A stretch of 34,844 bases of DNA, taken from the NCBI GenBank assembly GCA_964490435.1, contig CAZBCF010000012.1, forward strand, positions 1 through 34,844, in the 5' to 3' direction. Shown here in pieces: positions 1-7,874 of the stretch; positions within the stretch are counted from its first letter, which is position 1, and each line of letters starts with the position of its first letter. The position numbers were made by a program, and so were the translations under genes. The notes beneath the pieces are model-generated. The model was not told the DNA's origin. It made no database searches and was given only the letters and a program-made list of their open reading frames with translations. The DNA comes from IMCC26077 sp964490435 (GTDB lineage Bacteria > Actinomycetota > Actinomycetes > Nanopelagicales > Nanopelagicaceae).

Positions 1-202
1 TTGGCATTGACTTTATGGCACGCTGTTGAGTTCTCAAGGTACGGATGCGCACTCACACGAAACATTCTCATGTTTGGATGAGGGCTCACTTCGCGCTCAC
101 ATGGGAAGGCGCACGGATGCACCGACTTCTATGAAGTGGAAGTGTGCTGAACGGCCAGCCTGGGAGATACCCCATTCCTGTCCGCTTCTCAGCGAGGGGG
201 AA
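1..202 (-). promoter_or_regulatory. rRNA operon leader with boxA antitermination element
   Basis: Read on the minus strand, this stretch ends at the left edge with the actinobacterial rrn leader signature. A boxA-like core (GAGAACTCAA, about 26-37) is followed by CAGCGTGC and then GTCAATGCCAA, the arrangement found just before 16S rRNA and in 16S-23S spacers of Micrococcales-type genomes. A consensus promoter lies upstream (203-232), so this is most likely the leader of a 16S gene beginning just left of position 1. A small stem (ACTTC-ATA-GAAGT, 124-136) is visible. No protein gene is credible in 1-301. That an rRNA gene follows is inference, because none of it is in the window. Confidence 0.75.
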
Positions 203-232
203 AGGTTATGCCCTGGGCCGGTGGGGGGTCAA
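203..232 (-). promoter_or_regulatory. probable rRNA operon promoter
   Basis: On the minus strand TTGACC (227-232) is followed after 18 bases by TAACCT (203-208), a good fit to the housekeeping-sigma promoter of actinobacteria. Transcription would start near 196 and enter the boxA leader. The promoter lies in the gap after the tyrS stop codon, so rRNA synthesis need not depend on readthrough from the arg-tyrS genes. Confidence 0.65.
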
Positions 233-301
233 ATCGGGCTCTTCACCCATAAATTCGTCGATTTTTCAGGGCGCAAAGCCGCCTCCCGACAAACGCGCCA
301 A

Positions 302-1597
302 TTAGGCCCGCACTGCCCCTAATTCGCGTTTGCCTTTTCGTAGAAGAATCACATTCCCCTTTATTAATTGGGATTTCTGCAAGATTGCGGCTTCGTCTGT
401 GATGCGCTCGTTGTTGACATATGCCCCGCCCTCCTTGACCAGGCGGCGGGCGGCTGATTTGGAGTCACAAAGGCCTGAACTCGTGAAAGCATCGATTGCC
501 AACATCCCGTCGAGGAACGGGGTATTAGGCAATGCAGCTGCGGCAGCGGAGAGAGTTGCACCATCCACGGCGTCGAGTTCGCCCTGACCAAAGAGCGCTT
601 TAGATACCTCTTCGACATTGACCATTGCATCGTGGCCGTGCACTCGTGCTGTGACATCTCGGGCCAAGAACCGTGCCGCATTACGTGCACCAGGGCTCTG
701 GGCGAGCTCGTTTTCGAGTTCTGCTACCTCATCCTTCGAAGCAAAGGTGAAGATCTTCACATAAGAGATGACATCTTGATCATCTACGCCAAGCCAGTAT
801 TGATAGAGCGCATAAGGAGAAGTTAGTTCGCCATCGAGCCAGATAGTTCCGGTTGCAGTTTTACCAAATTTCGTACCATCACTCTTGGTAACAAGCGGGA
901 CCGTGAGGCAATGTGCCGAACCTTGCTCGACCTTTCGAATCAAATCCAAACCGGCGACGATATTCCCCCATTGGTCACTTCCGCCAATTTGCAGAGTGCA
1001 GTGATGGCGGCGAAAGAGTTCAAGAAAGTCGAAGCCCTGCAATACCTGGTAGGAGAATTCGGTGTACGAAATACCGTTCGCATTGAGGCGTGATGAGACC
1101 GAATCCTTGGCGAGCATTTGATTGACGCTGAAGTGTTTGCCGATATCCCGCAAGAAAGCGATGGCCGATAGTGGCGCGGTCCAATCAAGATTGTTCACAA
1201 CAAGCGCGCCTGTTTTCGTTTCGTTAAATTCAAGGTAAGGCTCTACTTGCTTGCGAATGCGTGCCACGAAATCTGCAACGACCCGCTCGTCATTGAGAGT
1301 GCGCTCTTCGGATTTGCCACTTGGATCGCCGACAAGTCCGGTCGCACCTCCTACGAGTGCAATGGGTCGATGTCCTGCCAACTGGAATCTTTTCAAAACC
1401 AAAAGCACCGCAAGGCTGCCGATATGCAGACTCGGGGCGGTGGGATCAAAACCAATGTAAAGGGTGAGCGGTCCGTTATCTAAAGCCTTGATCAGTTCAT
1501 CTCGATCTGTTGTTTGCGCAACTAAACCGCGCCATTCAAGATCTTCGAGCAATTCTCGACCGCTCAGCGCTCGGCTCGCTGTGCTCGCTGTACTCAC
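302..1597 (-). CDS. tyrS: tyrosyl-tRNA synthetase
   Basis: Cytoplasmic class I synthetase that charges tRNA-Tyr. Counted from the chosen start, the HIGH-type motif is HIGS at 58-61 and the KMSKS-type motif is KFGKT at 243-247. The tyrosine-pocket stretch GGSDQWGN lies between them, and an S4 RNA-binding domain forms the C terminus. I chose the GTG at 1597 (431 aa): it overlaps the argH stop as GTGA, has a GGGGGAG ribosome site ten bases upstream, and gives the family length. An ATG at 1654 would add 19 acidic residues inside argH. The first residues (STASTASRA) come from a 9-bp repeat. It is the last protein gene of the arginine operon and sits directly before an rRNA operon. Confidence 0.95.
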   Translation of the reverse strand: MSTASTASRALSGRELLEDLEWRGLVAQTTDRDELIKALDNGPLTLYIGFDPTAPSLHIGSLAVLLVLKRFQLAGHRPIALVGGATGLVGDPSGKSEERTLNDERVVADFVARIRKQVEPYLEFNETKTGALVVNNLDWTAPLSAIAFLRDIGKHFSVNQMLAKDSVSSRLNANGISYTEFSYQVLQGFDFLELFRRHHCTLQIGGSDQWGNIVAGLDLIRKVEQGSAHCLTVPLVTKSDGTKFGKTATGTIWLDGELTSPYALYQYWLGVDDQDVISYVKIFTFASKDEVAELENELAQSPGARNAARFLARDVTARVHGHDAMVNVEEVSKALFGQGELDAVDGATLSAAAAALPNTPFLDGMLAIDAFTSSGLCDSKSAARRLVKEGGAYVNNERITDEAAILQKSQLIKGNVILLRKGKRELGAVRA

Positions 1598-1600
1598 TGT
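1574..1600. repeat. three 9-bp tandem units at the argH/tyrS junction
   Basis: Two exact copies of GCTCGCTGT (1574-1582, 1583-1591) and a third with two mismatches (1592-1600). The third contains the argH stop and the tyrS GTG start. The others encode Thr-Ala-Ser triplets in TyrS. Unit length keeps the tyrS frame whatever the copy number. Confidence 0.7.
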
Positions 1601-3081
1601 TTTCGCGCTCCCCCTGATTTCTTCATCTTCGGCATCGTCGGCGCATCTGCCCACAACTTAGCCATCTGCAGCGTCCGTTTGGCATTCGCCCGCCGTGCAG
1701 TTGTCACAAGGGTACCTAAATCACGTAGTTGGATGCGTAGCGCAGTGGGGGCAGTGCCTCCCTTGCTCTTGCGCGAACCAACAGCGCTTTCGACTGTTAA
1801 TGCGGAGAAAATCTCCGGAGTGAAGAATTTATTAAGCGATTGGTAGTCAGCAAGGGTGAGCTCCTCAAGTCCTACCTTTTTACGTTCTGCCAGGGCAACG
1901 GCGCGTCCAGTGATCTCATGAGCCTTGGCAAATGGCACCCCTTTGCGCACGAGGAAATCAGCAACCTCGGTGGCCAATGCGAATCCGCTGCTTGCCCCAG
2001 CTGCCATTCGTTGTGGGTCGAACTCTGTCGTCGCGACCATCCCTGTGAGCGCAGGTAATAAGAGCAGTAACGTGTCGACAGAGTCGAAAACTGGTTCTTT
2101 ATCCTCTTGCAGATCTCGGTTGTAGCCGAACGGCAAGCCTTTTAATGTAACGAGCAGTGCGGTGAGATTGCCGATTAAACGCCCGCTCTTTCCGCGCGAA
2201 AGCTCGGCAACATCAGGATTCTTTTTCTGGGGCATGATGGAAGAACCTGTGGAATACGCATCATCTAATCGAGCCCAACCGAATTCCGAGGAACTCCACA
2301 GAATCCACTCTTCGCCAATTCTCGAAAGATGCACTCCGATTAATGCGGTAATGAAAAGGAACTCCGCCGCAAAATCTCGATCGCTGACTGCATCGATGCT
2401 ATTCCCGGCGCTCGCTGAGAACATCAGGGATTTTGCCGAGTTTTCCGGATGCGCTGAAAGAGCACTTCCCGCTAACGCTCCAGCGCCAAGTGGGCTAATA
2501 CCAGTACGTTCCCACCACTGTTCAAGGCGCTCGACATCTCGAAGGATTGCATGCGCATGCTTTGCTAATTCATGACCGAAGACGATTGGTTGGGCATGTT
2601 GAAGATGCGTGAACCCTGAAACGTAGGATTTTTCATGGACCTTTGCTTTCGCAATGAATGCTTCAGCTAATTCAAGCAAAAGGTTGATGATCTCACCTGC
2701 GACATCTCGGAGATAGAGCCGTAGATCAGTGGCTATCTGATCGTTTCGAGATCGGCCTGCGCGAAGTTTTCCGGCTAACTCGCCGATTCGATCTGCTAAC
2801 ACTCGCTCGATAACACCATGCAAATCCTCATCATTTGCCGTAGGGGTGACTGAACCCTTGGCGATATCTCGTCGTAAGATATCGAGTGCGCTCTCTATCT
2901 TCTTGCCTTCAGTAGCGTTGAGGATCTTGCTCTTCACAAGAATTCGACAGTGGGCTTTGCTACTAGCAATGTCATATGGCGCTAACCGCCAATCAAAGTG
3001 CACGCTCCGAGAGAGAGCGGCCATTGCATCTGATGTTCCCGACGAGAACCTGCCGCCCCACATGCCACTCCACACTGTCAC
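1594..3081 (-). CDS. argH: argininosuccinate lyase
   Basis: Last enzyme of arginine synthesis: it splits argininosuccinate into arginine and fumarate. The fumarase/aspartase superfamily signature GSSIMPQKKNPD lies at 279-290, with catalytic Ser281. The motifs SRNDQ (111-115) and THLQ (158-161) are in place. The GTG start at 3081 overlaps the argR stop (GTGA) and has GGAGG six bases upstream; a later in-frame ATG at residue 7 is less supported. At 495 aa it is slightly long because of a basic C-terminal tail (about 470-495) that runs into the tyrS start region. Its partner argG (argininosuccinate synthase) is not beside it. Confidence 0.95.
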   Translation of the reverse strand: MTVWSGMWGGRFSSGTSDAMAALSRSVHFDWRLAPYDIASSKAHCRILVKSKILNATEGKKIESALDILRRDIAKGSVTPTANDEDLHGVIERVLADRIGELAGKLRAGRSRNDQIATDLRLYLRDVAGEIINLLLELAEAFIAKAKVHEKSYVSGFTHLQHAQPIVFGHELAKHAHAILRDVERLEQWWERTGISPLGAGALAGSALSAHPENSAKSLMFSASAGNSIDAVSDRDFAAEFLFITALIGVHLSRIGEEWILWSSSEFGWARLDDAYSTGSSIMPQKKNPDVAELSRGKSGRLIGNLTALLVTLKGLPFGYNRDLQEDKEPVFDSVDTLLLLLPALTGMVATTEFDPQRMAAGASSGFALATEVADFLVRKGVPFAKAHEITGRAVALAERKKVGLEELTLADYQSLNKFFTPEIFSALTVESAVGSRKSKGGTAPTALRIQLRDLGTLVTTARRANAKRTLQMAKLWADAPTMPKMKKSGGARKQ

Positions 3082-3656
3082 GATCTGCCTCCGCTTGGCT
3101 GGTCTGGCTGAGTCTGTTTCTTCCGTAATTGTCTACCCATATTCTCGCGCGTTTCATCGATATTCTCGGTATCAACATCCTCTGCTAGCGAGGTCAGAAA
3201 CGCCATCACCTCGCTGCTCTGAAAACCCTCGTTGACAATCACCATAACCGTGTCATCGCCGGCGATGGTTCCGATAATTTGTGCCAAGACACCTGCTCGA
3301 GTTGCTCGATCCAATGCGCTTGCTAGCAATTGCGCCCCACCAGGTGGCGTGCGCAAGACAATGAGGTTTCCACTCGACTGAATGTGTAGCAGCAGTTCAT
3401 TGAGGAGTTTGCCAACGCGATATAACGGCTCTTCTGAACTCTCAGTTGGGAGCTGATATCGCAAGTGTCCTTTGCTGTCACGCCCGCGCACTGCACCGAT
3501 CTCTTCAAGGTCGCGACTAGCGGTTGCCTGGGTGACGACGAAACCTGCCGCCCGCAACAACTCAACCACTTCGGCTTGGGAATGGACTCTGCCTGCAGCA
3601 ATCCATTCGCGAACCTGCTCTTGTCGTGCGCTTTTGGTATGTAATTGATTGGTCAT
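3078..3656 (-). CDS. argR: arginine repressor
   Basis: Arginine-responsive DNA-binding regulator, normally a hexamer. The N-terminal winged helix-turn-helix (about residues 8-70) carries the typical ATASRDLEEIGAVR recognition region. The C-terminal oligomerisation and arginine-binding domain includes GTIAGDDTVMV. At 192 aa it exceeds the usual 150-170 because of a hydrophilic tail of about 30 residues. ATGA overlap with argD upstream and GTGA overlap with argH downstream indicate one mRNA and translational coupling. It probably controls its own operon through the palindromes upstream of argC. Confidence 0.93.
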   Translation of the reverse strand: MTNQLHTKSARQEQVREWIAAGRVHSQAEVVELLRAAGFVVTQATASRDLEEIGAVRGRDSKGHLRYQLPTESSEEPLYRVGKLLNELLLHIQSSGNLIVLRTPPGGAQLLASALDRATRAGVLAQIIGTIAGDDTVMVIVNEGFQSSEVMAFLTSLAEDVDTENIDETRENMGRQLRKKQTQPDQPSGGRS

Positions 3657-4831
3657 GAATGGCTCTCTAGCACTTGACGCAACCGATCGAGAAATAGCTC
3701 GACGTCTGACTCGGTGGTGATGAGAGCTGGCGCAATCCGGATGGTGTTCGGATTTGCTGCGTTGACAAGAACCCCGTGAATTTCATCTGACTGTTGCCCC
3801 GGGTTTCCTTCTAATTTCTTAGCAACGTCCTTCGCAATCGCCTCGTGTAACTCGATTCCAATCAACAGACCCGCACCTCGAACTTCTTTCACGCCGCGAA
3901 TATGAGCACCGCGCGACTTTAATAATTCTCCGAGTGTCGATACTCGTTCGAGTATCCCTTCGCTCTTAAGACACTTGATGGCTGCCAATGCTGCGGCAGC
4001 CGATGTCGGACTGCCGCCGAATGTCGAACCATGGCTGCCAGCCTGAAGTAGTTCGGCTGCTTTACCCAGTGCGATTGTTGCCCCGAGCGGCAATCCGCCA
4101 CCCAATCCTTTTGCGAGTGTGATGATGTCCGGAGTGATTCCCGAGCGTTGGTAGCTAAACCACATTCCAGTACGTCCCATTCCCGTTTGCACTTCGTCAA
4201 CGGCAAGAAGTGTGCCGGTCTGATCGCATCGTTCGCGAACATCATGTAAGAAATGATCTGGTGGCACGATCACCCCAGCCTCACCCTGAATAGGTTCGAT
4301 GATGACCATTGCGGTGCGCTTGGTGATGCCCCGTTTGAGTGCAGCAGAATCGCCAAAGGGTAGGAAGGAGACTTTTGGAATCAGCGGTTTAAATGGGTCG
4401 CGTTTGGAGCTTTGGCCCGTCATCGAGAGCGCACCCATCGTTCTTCCGTGGAAACTGTTGGTAAACGCGACTATTCGGGACCGACCAGTTAAACGAGATA
4501 TCTTCAACGCGGCCTCGTTCGCTTCGGCTCCAGAGTTACAGAAGAAAGTTCGCGCGCTCGCATCACCTACTAGGTTCTGAAGTTCTTCGGCTAGCAATAA
4601 CCCTTGCGGATGTGCATAAAAATTACTCACATGAGTGAGCTCGGAGATTTGTTTGGTGACCGCTTCGCTAATCTTGGGGTGAGCATGGCCTAGGATGTTT
4701 GTTGCAATACCACCAAGAAAATCCAAATAGATCCGCCCGTGAATATCGGTGACTTTGTTGCCACGCCCAGAGACCAGGGTTAATTGCGGAGTGCCGTAAT
4801 TCGCCATGAAGACCTCATCCCAACTCTTCAT
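3653..4831 (-). CDS. argD: acetylornithine aminotransferase
   Basis: PLP-dependent class III aminotransferase converting N-acetylglutamate semialdehyde to N-acetylornithine with glutamate as amino donor. The PLP-binding region reads VDEVQTGMGRTG (211-222), with Asp212 for the pyridine nitrogen, and the Schiff-base lysine is K241 in LAKGLGGG. FCNSGAEANEAALK (97-110) is the usual phosphate-binding segment. Its 392 aa is the normal length. The start overlaps argB by ATGA and the end overlaps argR. In most actinobacterial arg clusters argF would follow; here argR follows directly. Confidence 0.95.
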   Translation of the reverse strand: MKSWDEVFMANYGTPQLTLVSGRGNKVTDIHGRIYLDFLGGIATNILGHAHPKISEAVTKQISELTHVSNFYAHPQGLLLAEELQNLVGDASARTFFCNSGAEANEAALKISRLTGRSRIVAFTNSFHGRTMGALSMTGQSSKRDPFKPLIPKVSFLPFGDSAALKRGITKRTAMVIIEPIQGEAGVIVPPDHFLHDVRERCDQTGTLLAVDEVQTGMGRTGMWFSYQRSGITPDIITLAKGLGGGLPLGATIALGKAAELLQAGSHGSTFGGSPTSAAAALAAIKCLKSEGILERVSTLGELLKSRGAHIRGVKEVRGAGLLIGIELHEAIAKDVAKKLEGNPGQQSDEIHGVLVNAANPNTIRIAPALITTESDVELFLDRLRQVLESHS

Positions 4832-5616
4832 GCTGTAATCACTGTCCCACCATTGCTTGTCAGCGCAAATGCAACGGCGTTCTCAATCCGCCCATCAACT
4901 ATCTGAGCGCTCCGTGCACCGTGTTCGATGGCTCTTAGACAGGCAGCGATTTTAGGAATCATGCCATCAGAGAGCGTTGGCAGAAGTTCCTTCGCTTCAC
5001 CGTAAGTGATCTTTGCTATCAAGGAATCCTTATCTGGCCAATTGCGGAAAAGTCCTGGGACGTCAGTGAGAAATACGGCTCTCTCCACTCGCAGGGCGCC
5101 AGCAATCGCCCCTGCGGCTGAATCTGCATTCACATTGTATGCGAGACCATTGCGGTCAGCCGAGACGGGAGCGACCACTGGCAAGAATCCACTATCAAGA
5201 AGTGCTAAGAGGACTTCGGTATTCACAGCAACGATCTCACCAACTTGACCGACATCAATCGCCTCTCCGGTCGCGCTCTGACGAAGACGCTCGGCGACAA
5301 GAAGTTGTCCATCGCGACCGGTGATACCCACTGCTTTTGCCCCAGCCTGAATCAGTGAATTAGTGACATCACGAAGAACTCTCCCTGAGAGAACCATCTC
5401 CACCACATCCATCATCTCGGGAGTGGTCACGCGTAAACCCGCAATACTTGTGGAATGTATCGCTCGCGCGGCCAATTCCCTTTCAATGTGCGGGCCACCA
5501 CCATGAACCACAACCACTTGCGTACCCGCACGAGATAGTTGGACAACATCTCTAGCGAAGGATGCTGCCAATCCAGCGTCGACCATTGCATGGCCGCCAT
5601 ACTTAATGAGAATCAT
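4828..5616 (-). CDS. argB: acetylglutamate kinase, short form
   Basis: Phosphorylates N-acetylglutamate, the second step of arginine synthesis. It shows the glycine-rich IKYGGHAM (4-11), VVVHGGGPHIERELA (35-49), the substrate segment SGLRV-like AGLRVTTPE, and the C-terminal TDVPGLF and DGMIPKI motifs. The protein begins immediately before the first strand, so the N-terminal helix of arginine-inhibited hexameric kinases is missing. An in-frame stop upstream inside argJ with no start codon after it rules out a longer start. Its 262 aa resembles the arginine-insensitive E. coli enzyme (258) rather than the roughly 295 aa of mycobacteria. It is coupled to argJ and argD by ATGA overlaps. Confidence 0.95.
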   Translation of the reverse strand: MILIKYGGHAMVDAGLAASFARDVVQLSRAGTQVVVVHGGGPHIERELAARAIHSTSIAGLRVTTPEMMDVVEMVLSGRVLRDVTNSLIQAGAKAVGITGRDGQLLVAERLRQSATGEAIDVGQVGEIVAVNTEVLLALLDSGFLPVVAPVSADRNGLAYNVNADSAAGAIAGALRVERAVFLTDVPGLFRNWPDKDSLIAKITYGEAKELLPTLSDGMIPKIAACLRAIEHGARSAQIVDGRIENAVAFALTSNGGTVITA

Positions 5617-6755
5617 GACGAGTACGCAGAGTTCTCGTGGACATACATGGTCGATAAATCATTGGTGAGAATCTCTGCTTCGTGGGCGCCGGATTTGATA
5701 TCGATAAGGATCTCTATTCGTTCAGACTTCATCGAAACTAACGAGCGATCTTGGTAAGGGGCGCTATTTCGAGCAACCATCACACCGTTGATACTGACAT
5801 CAATATCGAACGGGTTGAATATGGCCGAAGAGACACCGACGGCGGCAAGGATGCGCCCCCAATTCGGATCTTCGCCAAAAAGTGCGCATTTGAGGAGATT
5901 ATTTCGAGCACACGCGCGCCCAACATCAACCGCGTCGGCAACGGTTGCTGCATTGATGGTCTTGATTGAAATAACCTTGGTGTGACCTTCGGCATCGGCT
6001 ATAAGTTGATCAGCAAGATTGCGACAGATACTTGTTAAGCCAGAGACCAACTCAGATTGCGCCAACGCACCGCCCTCACCGCTGGCAAGTGCGATGACGG
6101 AATCATTAGTAGAGGTGCAACCATCAGAGTCAATCCGGTCGAAGGTCGTTGACGTTGCCTCAGTTAGCGCTGATTGCAACGCTTGCGCACTGACATCTGC
6201 ATCTGTTGCGATGATACAAATCATCGTCGCAAGCGCAGGAGCCAGCATGCCCGCTCCCTTAGCGATGCCTACGAAATTGACTCCATTGATTTGATGAGAG
6301 GCAAGCTTGAAGTGTGAATCTGTGGTCATAATCGCCTCAGCCGCAGATTGCCAATTCTCGTTGGCAAGGAGCACTTGTGCTTCATCTATCCCCTTAAGAA
6401 TCTTCTGAAGCGGAAGTCGCTCACCAATCAAACCTGTGCTGCAAACTGCGACATCTCCGGCCGAGATACCAAGTGCGGTGGCGACGTGCTCGGCGGTCTT
6501 ATGGGTATCGGCAAAACCCTCGGGACCCGTGCATGCATTGGCGCCGCCAGAGTTGATGACGACCGCATCAATCCGACCGTCAATCACGACTTGCTTGCTC
6601 CAGATCACTGGGGCGGCAATCATTCGATTTTTTGTGAAGACCGCGGCGCCGACTTTCTTTTTACCGACGTTAACGATGAGTGCAAGGTCCTTAGCACCGC
6701 TACTTTTTATGCCAGCGCTCAGTCCGGCAACAGAAAACCCATGTGGATACTTCAT
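5613..6755 (-). CDS. argJ: glutamate N-acetyltransferase / amino-acid N-acetyltransferase
   Basis: Transfers the acetyl group from acetylornithine to glutamate, making the pathway cyclic; many members also use acetyl-CoA. Self-cleavage at ALA-TMI (Ala176-Thr177) would give alpha (1-176) and beta (177-380) chains with Thr177 as nucleophile. The preceding GIAKGAGMLAP and following IIATDADVS are typical. The NSGGANACTGP segment (68-78) is part of the family active-site region. Start and stop overlap argC and argB by ATGA. Whether it is bifunctional cannot be read from the sequence; no argA-like gene is in the window. Confidence 0.95.
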   Translation of the reverse strand: MKYPHGFSVAGLSAGIKSSGAKDLALIVNVGKKKVGAAVFTKNRMIAAPVIWSKQVVIDGRIDAVVINSGGANACTGPEGFADTHKTAEHVATALGISAGDVAVCSTGLIGERLPLQKILKGIDEAQVLLANENWQSAAEAIMTTDSHFKLASHQINGVNFVGIAKGAGMLAPALATMICIIATDADVSAQALQSALTEATSTTFDRIDSDGCTSTNDSVIALASGEGGALAQSELVSGLTSICRNLADQLIADAEGHTKVISIKTINAATVADAVDVGRACARNNLLKCALFGEDPNWGRILAAVGVSSAIFNPFDIDVSINGVMVARNSAPYQDRSLVSMKSERIEILIDIKSGAHEAEILTNDLSTMYVHENSAYSS

Positions 6756-7828
6756 CGGATGCCAATCGAAGTTAATCCAGCGCTCTCGTCGAATCCGCAG
6801 AGAATGTTCGCATTTTGGATCGCTTGGCCAGCAGCGCCCTTACCTAAATTGTCGATAGCGGCCATCACGATTGCACGACCTACATGTGAATCCAGCACCA
6901 CCTGAAGGGTGAGCGCGTTACTGCCGATTAGCGCGCTTGTTTGCGGCCAGATTCCATCAGGTAAAAGGTGTACGAATCTCTCTTTCGCGTATGAGTTTTC
7001 GAAAAGGTCGCGAATCTCTTTTGTGGTTGAGCCTTGGATGGGAATGCTTATCGAGGCCAAAATGCCCCGTGGCATCGGTGCGAGCATAGGAGTGAACGAC
7101 AGGGCTACCACTTCTCCTGTGATACGTGAAATTGCCTGTTCTATCTCAGGTGTATGTTGATGAACTCCGCCGACTTTGTAGGCAGAGAGAGAATTCATCA
7201 CTTCACTACCAAGAAGATTGATCTTCGCAGTACGTCCGGCACCGGTCGTACCCGATGCGGCGGTAATGACGATGTCTTTGAGATTTACCCTCTCACGAAT
7301 CTGCGCAAATGGCGCTATCGCCAATGTTAAGGCTGTGGCATAACAACCAGGATTTGCGACGTGCTCTGCTGTCGCCAGCGCTTCTCGCGCTCCTGGTAAT
7401 TCCGGAAGTCCATAAGTCCACGTTCCGTGGTGCTTGCCCCCGTAGTATCGCTCCCATTGTGACGACGAATGCAATCTGAAATCAGCGCCGAGATCGATAA
7501 TCTTCTTGTTGGCAAATAGTTCACTCTGTGCGCTCTGTGCACTGTGTGCACTGTGTGCACTGTGTGCACTGTGTGCACTCACAATCTTTCCTGATTCACC
7601 ATGTGGTAGCGCAAAGAAAATAACGTCTGACGATGAGAGCAATTCAAGGTTGAATGAGTCGAATCTCCCCGAATACTCACCAACAAGATGGGGATGTACT
7701 GCTGAGATAGGTTCGTCTGCATTCGAATGAGCGATTGCCGCGCGCAATTCAAAGTGCGGGTGTTCAGCGATGAGTCGGAGTAACTCGCCTCCGCTGTACC
7801 CACTCGCCCCAACGATTGCTACTTTCAT
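6752..7828 (-). CDS. argC: N-acetyl-gamma-glutamyl-phosphate reductase
   Basis: NADPH-dependent reduction of acetylglutamyl phosphate to the semialdehyde. The N-terminal Rossmann fold starts VAIVGASGYSGGELLRL, and the active-site cysteine is Cys162 in NPGCYATA. The C-terminal part has the VHQHTPEIEQ segment of the family. Unusual: residues 84-102 are a Ser-Ala-His/Gln repeat (19 residues) between the first Rossmann strands and IIDLGADFRL, encoded by a 9-bp tandem DNA repeat. The rest is intact, so the loop is probably a tolerated insertion. First gene of the arg operon; it has its own promoter and likely ArgR sites 3-35 bases upstream. Confidence 0.95.
   Translation of the reverse strand: MKVAIVGASGYSGGELLRLIAEHPHFELRAAIAHSNADEPISAVHPHLVGEYSGRFDSFNLELLSSSDVIFFALPHGESGKIVSAHSAHSAHSAHSAQSAQSELFANKKIIDLGADFRLHSSSQWERYYGGKHHGTWTYGLPELPGAREALATAEHVANPGCYATALTLAIAPFAQIRERVNLKDIVITAASGTTGAGRTAKINLLGSEVMNSLSAYKVGGVHQHTPEIEQAISRITGEVVALSFTPMLAPMPRGILASISIPIQGSTTKEIRDLFENSYAKERFVHLLPDGIWPQTSALIGSNALTLQVVLDSHVGRAIVMAAIDNLGKGAAGQAIQNANILCGFDESAGLTSIGIR
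7524..7577. repeat. six 9-bp tandem units inside argC
   Basis: Four perfect CTGTGTGCA units (7542-7577) preceded by CTCTGTGCA and CTCTGTGCG (7524-7541). On the coding strand they give Ser-Ala-His and Ser-Ala-Gln triplets. Since the unit is three codons, gain or loss of copies keeps ArgC in frame. Confidence 0.9.
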
Positions 7829-7830
7829 TT

Positions 7831-7863
7831 GTGTAAATATACACTAAACTGCAATTATATGCA
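7831..7863 (-). promoter_or_regulatory. argC promoter with two candidate ArgR boxes
   Basis: On the minus strand a perfect -10 hexamer TATAAT (7854-7859) precedes the argC start by 25 bases; no good -35 is seen. The hexamer sits inside a near-palindrome TGCA-N6-TGCA (7850-7863). A second palindrome, GTGTA-AATA-TACAC (7831-7844), lies 19 bases away centre to centre, roughly two helical turns. AT-rich paired dyads beside an arg operon that encodes ArgR are what ARG boxes look like, and binding would block the promoter. The assignment to ArgR is inference from context. There is no clear ribosome site before argC. Confidence 0.6.
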
Positions 7864-7874
7864 GAGGCTCCTTG

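Noticed and set aside
26..322. Open frame of 98 aa on the plus strand at the left edge
   Set aside because: It runs antisense through the rRNA leader and promoter, has no ribosome site and shows no recognisable protein pattern.
7524..7577. Tandem repeats as a CRISPR array
   Set aside because: Units are 9 bp with no spacers and lie inside an intact gene.
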